Part shown: positions 24,879 through 32,677 of the stretch, piece after piece
How positions within the stretch are numbered: the stretch's first letter is position 1
Layout: each line of letters starts with the position of its first letter
Notes under the pieces: model-generated
What the model saw: only the letters and a program-made list of their open reading frames with translations
Told to the model about the DNA's origin: nothing
The model's database searches: none
Assembly (NCBI GenBank): GCA_937123825.1
Contig: CAKZKQ010000744.1
Coordinates: 40,061 to 104,060, forward strand
From: an uncultured Pseudomonadota bacterium
GTDB lineage: Bacteria; Myxococcota_A; Bradymonadia; Bradymonadales; GCA-2716585
Length of the DNA stretch: 64,000 nucleotides
Direction: 5' to 3'
Made by a program: the position numbers and the translations under genes

Positions 24879-25566
24879 AGTGCAAAACCTCAAACTGAGC
24901 CGGGGCGACTTTGCCCTGGAGCTGCCCCAATGGTCGGTCGCCGCTGGCCAGGTGGTGGGCGTGGTGGGCAACAACGGCGCAGGCAAGACCACGCTCCTGG
25001 GGACCCTGGCAGGGTTTTGGGGGCCGGACTCGGGCAGCGTCCGGGTCTTTGGCATGGATCCACTGCATCAGACCACCAAGGTCCGCACCAGGCTGGGCTT
25101 TATGAGCGACGACATGTCGGTCTTTGACACGAAGGTCGGCGCGCTGCTCAAGATGGTCTCGGGCTACTACCCGTCTTGGGATCCGGCGCTCGTCAAAACA
25201 CTCACCGAGCGCTTTGAGCTCGACCCCAGCCAGCGCACCACCGCCCTGTCCCGAGGCCAGGGCACGCGCCTGCGGCTCATTCTGGCGCTGGCCCACAGGC
25301 CCCAACTGCTGATTCTGGACGAGCCCGCCGCCGGTTTGGACCTCCATGGGCGCCGGGCTCTGCTCCAAAGCGTACTGGAAGTGGTCCAAGACCCCGAACG
25401 CACTGTGCTGATCAGTTCACACATGCTGGCCGACGTCGAGCGGATCGCCGACGCGCTCCTGGTCCTCCACCACGGCAAAATCATCGCCCAGGGTCCCACC
25501 GACCGCCTCGTCGGAGAGCACCGCACGCTTGAAGAGGCCATGACCCAGTGGGAGGCCAGACAATGA
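24862..25566 (+). CDS. ABC transporter ATP-binding protein (YtrB-like)
   Basis: A 234-aa ATPase. The GTG at 24862 is chosen because GGAGG lies exactly 6 bp upstream, inside the end of the GntR gene. Motifs: Walker A GNNGAGKTT, Q-loop-like region GFMSDDMSVF, a signature that departs from LSGGQ (ALSRGQGTRLRL), Walker B LLILDEPAAGLD and H-loop ISSHM. The segment GYYPSWDPALVKTLTERFEL is typical of GntR-linked exporters of the YtrB type. It energises the permease encoded immediately downstream (4-bp overlap). The substrate is unknown. Homologues respond to cell-wall-active antibiotics in Firmicutes. Confidence 0.9.
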   Translation: MKPLIEVQNLKLSRGDFALELPQWSVAAGQVVGVVGNNGAGKTTLLGTLAGFWGPDSGSVRVFGMDPLHQTTKVRTRLGFMSDDMSVFDTKVGALLKMVSGYYPSWDPALVKTLTERFELDPSQRTTALSRGQGTRLRLILALAHRPQLLILDEPAAGLDLHGRRALLQSVLEVVQDPERTVLISSHMLADVERIADALLVLHHGKIIAQGPTDRLVGEHRTLEEAMTQWEARQ

Positions 25567-26882
25567 GCGCGCTGAGGCACCACTTCCGGGTTCGGCTGGG
25601 CCGCAGTTGGCGGCTGTGGCCGCTGGCGACGGTGCTGGGCGTCATGCTCTGGGCCGGGCTCTCCTGGCGCGCGCCGATCGGCAACGCCCTGGCCATCCCC
25701 ATGCTGCAAATGGTGATCGCGGTTACCATAGCGCACATGACCCAAAGCCAGGGCCAACTCTTTGCCTTTCAGCCGCCCATGCCAGCGCTGCCCATGAGCC
25801 TGCGCGGGCGCACCGCGGCAGAGCTGGGCGCGGGTTGGGCCACGCTGGGCACCATGTTGGCGTTGTTGGGTTTGCCAGCGCTCTTGCTGGGCCACCGCGA
25901 CGCAGCCATCACCGCCGCCTGGATCCTCCTTGGCGCCTGCGCCTTGCTGCCACTGCTTCACAACCCCAGGCTGACCCAGCGCGCGCCATGGTTTGTGACG
26001 GTGGCGGCGATGGCCGCCGGGGCCTGGGCGCTCTACGGCGCCATGTCTCTGGCGCCGTCGCCCCACACCACGCTGTGGGCGCCCCTGCTGCTCGGAGCGA
26101 TGACCACCACAGCGAGCATTCTGGGGACGGCGGCACCGCTCGCCGGCCCCAGCCGCCGCGTCTGGGGCACGTGGCGTCAACCGCTGCATGAGCCCTCCCC
26201 TGGCCCCGAGGCGCGCATGAGGGCCACCCTCTGGGGCTCGCTGGCCCGCGACAGCGCCCCGGGCGCCGCCCTTGGGCTGGCGTTTGGTCTCTTTTTTATG
26301 GGCGTCCAGTGGTGGAAGGGCGATCCACCGCCGCTCCATTTGATGTTGGCCGACGTGGGCATCATCACACTCTGCTTGATGGCGTCCATCACCCCATCCA
26401 ACCGCAGCCAGACGCCGCTGCGCGCCGCTCGAAACCAAGCGCGCCACAACGCCCAGGACGGCTTTCTGGACGCCTACCGCCTCTTGCCGCTGCCAAAGTG
26501 GTGGGTGCTGCGGCGGATTTACCTGCACAGCGCCGGGGTCTTTGGGCTCTTTGGAGGTCTGGCGGTGGGGCTGACGCTCCTCTTTGGGGTCGACGACGCT
26601 GGCCATGTGCGTCCGGTGGTTTGGATCATCGGCTGCATGCTGCTCTTTGGGCCGCTGGGCTGGAGCCTGACGGTTGCCACCGCCGACGGGATACACCGCC
26701 GTCACGCGGCGCTCTTTGGGGCGGCGTTGGCCGCGCCCGTGTCGCTTTTGCTGGGTTTGAGCGCGTGGGCCGACGACCGCCACACGTTGGCAGCGGCGCT
26801 GATGGCCGTGGGGGCGTTGTCTTTGATGGCGGCGCTGGTGTGGCCGCTCAGAGCGCTGTGGCCACCACCGCGCACTGCCTGA
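25563..26882 (+). CDS. ABC transporter permease, ABC-2 type
   Basis: A 439-aa membrane protein with about twelve hydrophobic segments, starting at ATG 25563, which overlaps the ATPase stop (ATGA). It has no recognised enzymatic domain. The pattern is an N-terminal group of helices, a soluble loop around HEPSPGPEARMRATLWGS, and a C-terminal group of helices ending LVWPLRALWPPPRTA. By context it is the membrane partner of the ATPase. The size is about twice that of a single six-helix ABC-2 permease, so it may be a fused duplicate. Confidence 0.8.
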   Translation: MSALRHHFRVRLGRSWRLWPLATVLGVMLWAGLSWRAPIGNALAIPMLQMVIAVTIAHMTQSQGQLFAFQPPMPALPMSLRGRTAAELGAGWATLGTMLALLGLPALLLGHRDAAITAAWILLGACALLPLLHNPRLTQRAPWFVTVAAMAAGAWALYGAMSLAPSPHTTLWAPLLLGAMTTTASILGTAAPLAGPSRRVWGTWRQPLHEPSPGPEARMRATLWGSLARDSAPGAALGLAFGLFFMGVQWWKGDPPPLHLMLADVGIITLCLMASITPSNRSQTPLRAARNQARHNAQDGFLDAYRLLPLPKWWVLRRIYLHSAGVFGLFGGLAVGLTLLFGVDDAGHVRPVVWIIGCMLLFGPLGWSLTVATADGIHRRHAALFGAALAAPVSLLLGLSAWADDRHTLAAALMAVGALSLMAALVWPLRALWPPPRTA

Positions 26883-27199
26883 ACTTCCCGGTGCCCCAAC
26901 CCAAGAACGCGCCCCAGCACCGCGCTGGTCGGGACCGATTGACAGCCTGCCAGGGTCTTGTCTATTTACAAAAGGTCGTTGAAGCCTTGGATCAGAAGGG
27001 TTCTGTCCAGGCCACCGACCCGACTTCAACGCTGACCCGTGCCCGTCGTCTTCTGCCCCACCCGCTGTGGTTGGCAGTGGATGCGCAGGCCCTGTGCAGC
27101 GGCCCTCCTCGGGGTGAAGTCAGGCAAGATGCGATGATGGACACCGCCGCCCGACACCTCTGCGGCGGTTTGAGACCCTTGTTTGCTGGGAGACAAGCG
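26883..27199. other. Intergenic region before the 261-aa lipoprotein
   Basis: 317 bp without a convincing gene. TTGACA at 26939-26944, followed 16-18 bp later by an AT-rich TCTATTTA, may be a promoter for the downstream lipoprotein. The in-frame upstream extension lacks a signal peptide and is not credible as protein. Confidence 0.4.
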
Positions 27200-27985
27200 A
27201 TGATTCGATTGACCTTGAGCACCTTTGTGCGCGCCGCGCTCTTGTTGACGGCGTTGACGCTGGTGGCGTGCGGCGGCAACGCCGAAAAACCCAAAGTCCT
27301 GCCCTTGCTCGACAGCGCCCGCGCGCTCAACAGCGACCTGCGCTCGGACTGGCAAAACACCCAGGACATGCTCAAGAGCACGCTGGGCGAGATCGAGGCG
27401 CTGCCTCAATTGACCGTGGACACCAAGGAGTTTGACGCGGACTTGCTGCGGATGGCGCTCAACGAGTGCTTCCAGTCCCCGCTGGGCACGGCGGCCGACG
27501 CGAGCGCCGGTGCTGGTGCGGTCGACGGCAAGGTCTCCACCAACATCGAGACCGATGAGGACGCGGTGAAGCTCTGCCAGGGCGAGTCGCTCAACGCCCT
27601 GCTGGACCTCTCCAAGCGGTACGACGACGAGATCGCGAAGTTCATCAAGGTCAAGATCCGCTCGGTGGCCACGCTCAAGGTCAACCTCAAGAACCACCTG
27701 CCCACCCAGGCGACCAACATCGCCGAGGACTACGCCCGCGCCCGCGACCAGGTCGAGAAGTGGAACGTCACCGTGGCGGACCTCAAGAAGCAGGCCGACG
27801 CCCACGAGGACATGACCGCCGACGAGAAGCGCCAGTTCCGCAGCGACTACGAGGCGATGCAGAAAGAGCTTCAGAGCCTGGACGCCCTTTTGGACGGCAT
27901 CGAGGCCGACAGCCTCAACCTCAACAACCAGATCCGCTCGGGCATCGAGCGCGTCAACCAGGGCCTGACCACCTTTGGTCAGTGA
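27200..27985 (+). CDS. Coiled-coil lipoprotein
   Basis: A 261-aa lipoprotein. ATG 27200 has GGGAG upstream, and the signal peptide ends LTLVAC. The mature part is nearly all helix: RALNSDLRSDWQNTQDMLKSTLGEI, then a segment with two cysteines (NECFQ, KLCQG), then long heptad-rich helices to the C-terminus (RDQVEKWNVTVADLKKQADAH, SDYEAMQKELQSLDALLDGI). The long in-frame ORF that extends far upstream is only frame continuity through the permease gene. Function is unknown, possibly periplasmic scaffold. Confidence 0.75.
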   Translation: MIRLTLSTFVRAALLLTALTLVACGGNAEKPKVLPLLDSARALNSDLRSDWQNTQDMLKSTLGEIEALPQLTVDTKEFDADLLRMALNECFQSPLGTAADASAGAGAVDGKVSTNIETDEDAVKLCQGESLNALLDLSKRYDDEIAKFIKVKIRSVATLKVNLKNHLPTQATNIAEDYARARDQVEKWNVTVADLKKQADAHEDMTADEKRQFRSDYEAMQKELQSLDALLDGIEADSLNLNNQIRSGIERVNQGLTTFGQ

Positions 27986-28012
27986 TCCCACCCGCGTCAC
28001 AATCCACAAAAC

Positions 28013-28040
28013 TTGACCTGTCGGACGGATGGGCCATAGT
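28013..28040 (+). promoter_or_regulatory. Candidate promoter for PDZ-like lipoprotein gene
   Basis: TTGACC (28013-28018), a 16-bp spacer and CATAGT (28035-28040), 136 bp upstream of the ATG at 28176. Matches to the sigma-70 consensus are 5/6 and 4/6. Confidence 0.4.
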
Positions 28041-28175
28041 CGACGCCGATGTGTGTTTTGCTTCAAGCCGCCTTGTTGACCCCTTGATGGGGTCGGGCAC
28101 CTCGGGCGGCAAAGGATGTTGAGGGCGCTCCAAAACACGCCAGGATGGCCAGGGAGGCCCGTACGGAGGACGTCG

Positions 28176-28790
28176 ATGAAAAGCTCACTGTGGCTTGTGT
28201 GCATCGCGCTGATTTTGAGTGTCTCGGCTTGCAACGCCGACAGCGCGCGACCTGACCCGGCCCCGAACGCGGGCCAAGCGCCCCCCGTGGCCAACCCCCC
28301 TCAAAAGGGCGAGCGCTTTCACGAGTTCGCAAACGTCCCCAGCGGCCCTCCCGTGGTGGATGGGTACAACCCCGACCTGGTGGGGGTTGAGTACGACGAA
28401 GACGGCGAGCCCATCACGGCGGACGCCGCACGTCGCCCGGTCGCCGAAGGCCCCAGCGTGGACGGCAAACCTGCGGTGCGCCGCTCGGCCATCAAGGCCT
28501 TCCTGAAACACGGCCCGCGCCACCCCCTGGACATCATCGAGATCCAGCCCGCCTTTGAAGGCAAGAGCTTCATCGGCTACCGCGTGCTGGCCTTCACCCC
28601 CGAAGGCGCCGAACACTTCAGCACCGCCCTTCGTCAGGGTGACGTGGTGGTGTCGGTCAACAAGCGCTCCGTGGCCAGCCCTCAGGAGTACATGGCGGCC
28701 TGGAACAGCCTCAAAGATTGCGAGTCCATCTCTGTGGACCTCATCCGCGCTGGCGAAAAGGTCAACCTCTCCTGGCCCGTGGTCGACTGA
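28176..28790 (+). CDS. Lipoprotein with C-terminal PDZ-like (GspC-type) domain
   Basis: A 204-aa lipoprotein. ATG 28176 has GGAGGA 8 bp upstream, and the signal peptide ends LSVSAC. After a Pro-rich linker, the last 90 residues match the GspC/PDZ region: FEGKSFIGYRVLAFTPEGAEHFSTALRQGDVVVSVNKRSVASPQEYMAAWNSL, ending ISVDLIRAGEKVNLSWPV. In type II secretion GspC uses such a domain to recruit substrates or the secretin. Here no gsp genes are adjacent, so the role is open. The gene converges with the PPIase gene (24 bp between stops). Confidence 0.82.
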   Translation: MKSSLWLVCIALILSVSACNADSARPDPAPNAGQAPPVANPPQKGERFHEFANVPSGPPVVDGYNPDLVGVEYDEDGEPITADAARRPVAEGPSVDGKPAVRRSAIKAFLKHGPRHPLDIIEIQPAFEGKSFIGYRVLAFTPEGAEHFSTALRQGDVVVSVNKRSVASPQEYMAAWNSLKDCESISVDLIRAGEKVNLSWPVVD

Positions 28791-28814
28791 ACCCAGTCCC
28801 ACTGCCGCAGCGCT

Positions 28815-29849
28815 TCAAGGCTTCGGCGCGGCCTTCTCACTCTTCTCTGAGTCCGCCTGGAGCTTGGCCAGCAGCGAGTCGTCAATGGCCAACTCCGACT
28901 TGGACATGAGGCCCTGCAGGAATGCCTGTGCCTGAACCTGCCGCTCTCGCCCCGCCAGAAACTCTCGAATGCCCGGCTCGGCGCTCTTGATCGTGATCCG
29001 ATTCTCTGGGGTCGTCGATGTGACAACCAGCAGGTGCTGGCCAAACTGGGTCTGCACTGGACCGGTCAAGACTCCCACGGGCGCCTCAAAGGCGGCCTTG
29101 GCAAAGGGCTCGACCATGGTGGGCCGATAACCGGGCTGCTCGGGCTTGCCAAACTCGCGGCGCGGAAACTGGGACAAGACCTCGACCTTCAACTCCAGTT
29201 CGGGCGGGCATTTGTCCGCCCAACGGGCCATCACGGCGTCAAAACCGGCTTTGTCCTTGATGGACTCGTTGCGCTTGGCGATGTCGTCTTTGATGGCGGC
29301 GCTCAACTTGCTGGCGGCCGCCATCACCTCTGCGGGCGCCTGCTCACCGGGCTTCCACCGCTCGGAGTTGGGCTTGACCAGCAGGTGAACCGCCGAGCGC
29401 AGCGGCGGGTCGTAGTAGAGCGGCTCGTTGGCCTTGTAGTAGTCCTTGATGACCGACGCGGGGATCTTCTCTTCGCTAAAGGGCTCTTCGATGCCCTTGG
29501 CCAGCAGGCGCTGCACCATGAGCTGCTTGTGGGCAAAGAGCATCTCGTCGTCTTTGGCGTAGCCCGCCTCGATGGCCTTGCCATAGAGCAACTGCGCGGT
29601 GATCAACTCGTCGAGGATCTCGGCGGCGGGGCGTTTTTGGGCCTTGGCCAGGCGCCTGACCAGCGCGGCGCTGATGGGGTGGCCGTTGACGGTGGCGATG
29701 ACCTCTTTGGGGGCGGTCTCGGCGGCGATCGCCTCGGGGATGCTCTGCGGGGCGGCGACCTCTGGCTCCTGGCAGCCTGCCGTCCACGTCAAACCCAACC
29801 CGAGCGCGCACAAGCCGGCGCCCATCTTCAGCCTCAAACCTCGCATCAT
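28815..29849 (-). CDS. Parvulin-type peptidyl-prolyl isomerase lipoprotein (SurA/PrsA-like)
   Basis: A 344-aa lipoprotein (signal peptide ending TWTAGC, Cys26) with an AGAGGAGGG ribosome site. The N-terminal SurA_N-like part reads IATVNGHPISAALVRRLAK and RPAAEILDELITAQLLYGKA. It is followed by a parvulin domain (LRSAVHLLVKPN, ADKCPPELELKVEVLSQFPR, EPFAKAAFEAPVGVLTGPVQTQFGQHLLVVT). The family catalyses cis-trans proline isomerisation and acts as an outer-membrane-protein or exported-protein chaperone. The helical insertion rich in Ala/Lys (SKLSAAIKDDIAKRNES) is inside the parvulin part. It is the last gene of a three-gene operon (4-bp overlap with the upstream gene). Confidence 0.88.
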   Translation of the reverse strand: MMRGLRLKMGAGLCALGLGLTWTAGCQEPEVAAPQSIPEAIAAETAPKEVIATVNGHPISAALVRRLAKAQKRPAAEILDELITAQLLYGKAIEAGYAKDDEMLFAHKQLMVQRLLAKGIEEPFSEEKIPASVIKDYYKANEPLYYDPPLRSAVHLLVKPNSERWKPGEQAPAEVMAAASKLSAAIKDDIAKRNESIKDKAGFDAVMARWADKCPPELELKVEVLSQFPRREFGKPEQPGYRPTMVEPFAKAAFEAPVGVLTGPVQTQFGQHLLVVTSTTPENRITIKSAEPGIREFLAGRERQVQAQAFLQGLMSKSELAIDDSLLAKLQADSEKSEKAAPKP

Positions 29850-30070
29850 CCCTCCTCTCTGGCGGCCTCGCGCTCGCGCCGTCGCATCAAGAGCGCCAAT
29901 TTGCCCAGCTCAACCCCCACGCGAACCACCAAAAAGCCGATCACCAGTGTGATCCCAGCGGCCACATAGTCCTTGGCAGTCAAAAACTGCGTGGACTGGA
30001 AGAAGAAAAAGAGGCTGCCCAGGATCAGCAGCCAACTGAGGCCATCGTACACGTAACTGCGTCGCGTCAT
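29846..30070 (-). CDS. Small two-TM membrane protein
   Basis: A 74-aa protein with two TM helices (LSWLLILGSLFFFFQSTQF and YVAAGITLVIGFLVVRVGVE) and an Arg/Glu-rich C-terminal tail, so the tail is probably cytosolic. The ribosome site is GAGGGTGGG. It overlaps the PPIase gene by 4 bp and is separated from the larger membrane protein by 7 bp, so it is part of the same operon. No family is recognised. Confidence 0.75.
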   Translation of the reverse strand: MTRRSYVYDGLSWLLILGSLFFFFQSTQFLTAKDYVAAGITLVIGFLVVRVGVELGKLALLMRRREREAAREEG

Positions 30071-30077
30071 CCCACCC

Positions 30078-30896
30078 TCATCCCATTCGCCAGGTCATCA
30101 GCAACGCCATCAACCCCAGCGCCACCAACGGGGCCACCAGGATCCAAAGCAGCGAGGGGCGGCGCATGGCGCGCTCCTCGTAACGCCGGACGATCACGTC
30201 AAGTTCGCGCTGCTCCAGCTCCAGGTTGAGGCTGGGCGCAAAGAAATACAGGTACGCCACCACGATCCACACAAAGACAAAGATCAGATTGGCCATCACC
30301 TGGGCGTGTTCGGACTGTTGCCCAAAACCCGCCGTGTAGGCTTCGGCGACGCCGTCGGCAAAGTTGACCCCATAGAGGGGCACCACCAGCAAAAGCAGCA
30401 GCGCCACCCAGCGGGGCGCAAAGTGGTGCTGGTAGGGCCACCACAGGTGACGCCGCAGCGGGGGCCGGGCGGTGGGCTCAGCCTCAAGCGCGCTGCCATC
30501 GCGGCGCTGCGGGCCGTTGGTCGTGGCCCAGCCCCCACCAAAGAGGCGCCTCGGCCCCGGAGAGCGGTCGAGCCAAACCCCCGCCACACACAAATACATG
30601 GCCACCGAGGTCGCCAACGTCAGCCAGCCACTCAAAGAGGCGTGCACGGCCTTGTCTGCCTCGGGCAGGACCAGATAAATCGGCACAAAGGACACCGGGA
30701 AGAGCAGCATCAGCAACCCCACCCAGCGCAGCGACAACCCACCAACCAGGAAGATCAGCGGCAGCACGTACGCCAGCACCACCACCGGCTGGGTGTCCTC
30801 GGCCAACCACTCCAGTTGAAGTGGCATCAGACACAGCAGCGCCCAGAGGTTGATCCCCAGGGCACAGAGCATGATGGTCCAGAACTCGCGTCGCAT
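30078..30896 (-). CDS. Multi-pass membrane protein
   Basis: A 272-aa protein starting at ATG 30896 (AAAAGG upstream). The 56-codon upstream extension has no membrane or signal feature. About six TM helices are seen: IMLCALGINLWALLCLMPL, VVLAYVLPLIFLVGGLSL, VGLLMLLFPVSFVPIYLVL, LTLATSVAMYLCVAGVWL, VALLLLLVVPLYGVNF and LIFVFVWIVVAYLYFF. A C-terminal helix follows an Arg/Glu-rich segment. It has a soluble Arg-rich loop between helices 4 and 5. Function is unknown. It heads the operon with the small membrane protein and the PPIase, so it may be involved in envelope protein maturation. Confidence 0.75.
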   Translation of the reverse strand: MRREFWTIMLCALGINLWALLCLMPLQLEWLAEDTQPVVVLAYVLPLIFLVGGLSLRWVGLLMLLFPVSFVPIYLVLPEADKAVHASLSGWLTLATSVAMYLCVAGVWLDRSPGPRRLFGGGWATTNGPQRRDGSALEAEPTARPPLRRHLWWPYQHHFAPRWVALLLLLVVPLYGVNFADGVAEAYTAGFGQQSEHAQVMANLIFVFVWIVVAYLYFFAPSLNLELEQRELDVIVRRYEERAMRRPSLLWILVAPLVALGLMALLMTWRMG

Positions 30897-31164
30897 GGAG
30901 CCTTTTGCCCGATTGGCGCAGTTCGCCAGAGCTTGACCAAGCCCGGCGATGGGTAAAGGTCCGCCGCGCCCCAAAGCGGCAAGCGGACGTTGATCTTGAT
31001 GCGGCCAGCGCGCCGCGTGAGGCCCAGGTGGTGAAGGGTCACAGGGCTCTTCACAAGGGCGCACACAGGCAGACCAGAATCATGACACGATCTTCAAGAC
31101 TCCGGAGCAACGGCTTTTTAACCCATTGAGGTCACTTTTGATGCCCGGCGCACGCCGATGAGGC

Positions 31165-32322
31165 TCAAAAGTCCCCACACACCCCCAGAATACCGATGCC
31201 CAACCTGCGACAGGGTTGCTCTCCGGGGCAGGATCCTGGCTGACCGGCACCGGCCTCGGTGTCGCACAGCGCCCGACAAGACGACTCACTGCCGTTGAAG
31301 CTGACGCAGTGCAGGTCGCCGGCGCACTCGGAGTTGCGGTCACAGGCGTTGCCTTCGGCGATCGGCCCGGTGAAGATGCACAGGCCGTTGGGATCTTGAG
31401 AGACGACGCAGCCCTGCCCGGCGATCCGGCAGCTTTGCTCTTCATCAAAGAGGTTGCAGCGTTGGCGGCAGATGCCCAGGTCAAAGTTGTCAAAGGCGTC
31501 GCACCCAAAGCCAAGCTCGCAGGCCCCGACCTCATCGTCCTGGGCCATGGGCGCGCAGGCTTGTTGGCAGCGCTCCCCACCGGCGCTGCCAATGCACCGC
31601 AGGCCCTCATCACAATCGGTGTCTTCCTCGCAGGCGTCGTTCTCCTGCACGGTGCCCTCAAGCTGGCAGGAGGCGGCCTGGGCGTCGTAGATGCGGCACT
31701 GGGTCCCCTCGGGGCACTGCCCCTGCGAGAAGGGCTGACACATGCCCCGGCACACCCCAAAGGTGCCGCCGACACACACATCAAGGCCATCGCACTGGCC
31801 GCGCTCATCGGTGCCGCATTCATCCAGACAGACCGACAAATCGGGCTCGCCGTGGAGCGACTGACAACTGCGGCCGCTGCGGCAAGGTTGATCATCACCA
31901 GGGTTGCACAATTGGCGGCACACCCCGATTTGCCCCTCAAAGAGGCTCTCACAGACAAAATTCTCCGAGCGGGGGGTGGTGGCGGGGTCGCAGGCCTCGC
32001 CGGCGGTGCGGCAGGACGCGCGGCGCGTGTAACAGATCCCCCCAGGGCCACAGAATTGATCGTCGAGACACTGTGGCGAGCAGGCAAAACCGAAGTCCTG
32101 GGGCGGAAGGACGTCGGTGTCTTCGCCGCCCACATCGGGTTCATCGGCGTCGGGCTCGTCGCCCGAGCCAGCATCAAGGAGCTGACGCAGTTGGGGATCT
32201 TCGTCCAGGCGCTGGGGCTCGGTCAGAAGGTCGCAACCCCCAAGCACACCGGACCACACCACCATCATCAACACCCCGGCCACAGCCGACAGGCGGCCTC
32301 CGTGGGGAACTACCTTGTGCAT
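31165..32322 (-). CDS. Cys-rich lipoprotein
   Basis: A 385-aa lipoprotein. The hydrophobic segment ends GVLGGC. The start could be ATG 32322, very close to GAGGAG, or the in-frame ATG eight codons upstream at 32346. The mature protein begins with an Asp-rich linker. It then carries about 36 cysteines in repeated modules of the form CxxDxxCxxGxxC (CSPQCLDDQFCGPGGICY, ENDACEEDTDCDEGLRC, GNACDRNSECAGDLHC). These are typical of the Cys-rich surface lipoproteins of Myxococcota and Bradymonadales. They imply oxidative folding outside the cytoplasm. Function is unknown, and binding or adhesion is only a guess. Confidence 0.8.
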   Translation of the reverse strand: MHKVVPHGGRLSAVAGVLMMVVWSGVLGGCDLLTEPQRLDEDPQLRQLLDAGSGDEPDADEPDVGGEDTDVLPPQDFGFACSPQCLDDQFCGPGGICYTRRASCRTAGEACDPATTPRSENFVCESLFEGQIGVCRQLCNPGDDQPCRSGRSCQSLHGEPDLSVCLDECGTDERGQCDGLDVCVGGTFGVCRGMCQPFSQGQCPEGTQCRIYDAQAASCQLEGTVQENDACEEDTDCDEGLRCIGSAGGERCQQACAPMAQDDEVGACELGFGCDAFDNFDLGICRQRCNLFDEEQSCRIAGQGCVVSQDPNGLCIFTGPIAEGNACDRNSECAGDLHCVSFNGSESSCRALCDTEAGAGQPGSCPGEQPCRRLGIGILGVCGDF

Positions 32323-32677
32323 CCTCTCCTCAATCCAGTCATGCAAATCTCTGGGCCTGCCGATGTCTCAGGGACACTTTGTGCAGGTGGCCTGGCATTT
32401 TTTAAGACCAGCCAAAGCCCCACAATCGGCGCGGATGTGCGCGCATCCACCCACCCGGTTACAGCATAGCTTAGGGTCAAGGGGGTGGAAAGTCTCCCAA
32501 AGGAAGGAAAATGCGCACGGATACATTGTAGATAGCGTCTGAACGGTTGACGCTCTATATGAGGCGTTCCTACACTTTTAGATGTATATATTTAAGGTGC
32601 CACTGCGCTGCCCTCGATCACAGCAGCCAAGGTTGTGGCGCTTCAAGAAGACATTGCATCAGGCAGGCCTGACCTTG
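32323..32677. other. Divergent intergenic region with kinase promoter
   Basis: 355 bp between the Cys-rich lipoprotein and the PEGA kinase. It is AT-richer than its surroundings. It contains the candidate kinase promoter (32547-32576). An alternative kinase start at 32582 lies in it. No gene is seen. Confidence 0.5.
32547..32576 (+). promoter_or_regulatory. Candidate sigma-70 promoter for PEGA kinase operon
   Basis: TTGACG (32547-32552), an 18-bp spacer and TACACT (32571-32576). Transcription from here would start just before the alternative start ATG 32582, so a leader of about 95 nt would precede the preferred ATG 32678. Confidence 0.45.

Noticed and set aside
26309..27199. 5' extension of the coiled-coil lipoprotein ORF
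   Set aside because: It overlaps the end of the permease gene, and the signal peptide starts only at 27200.
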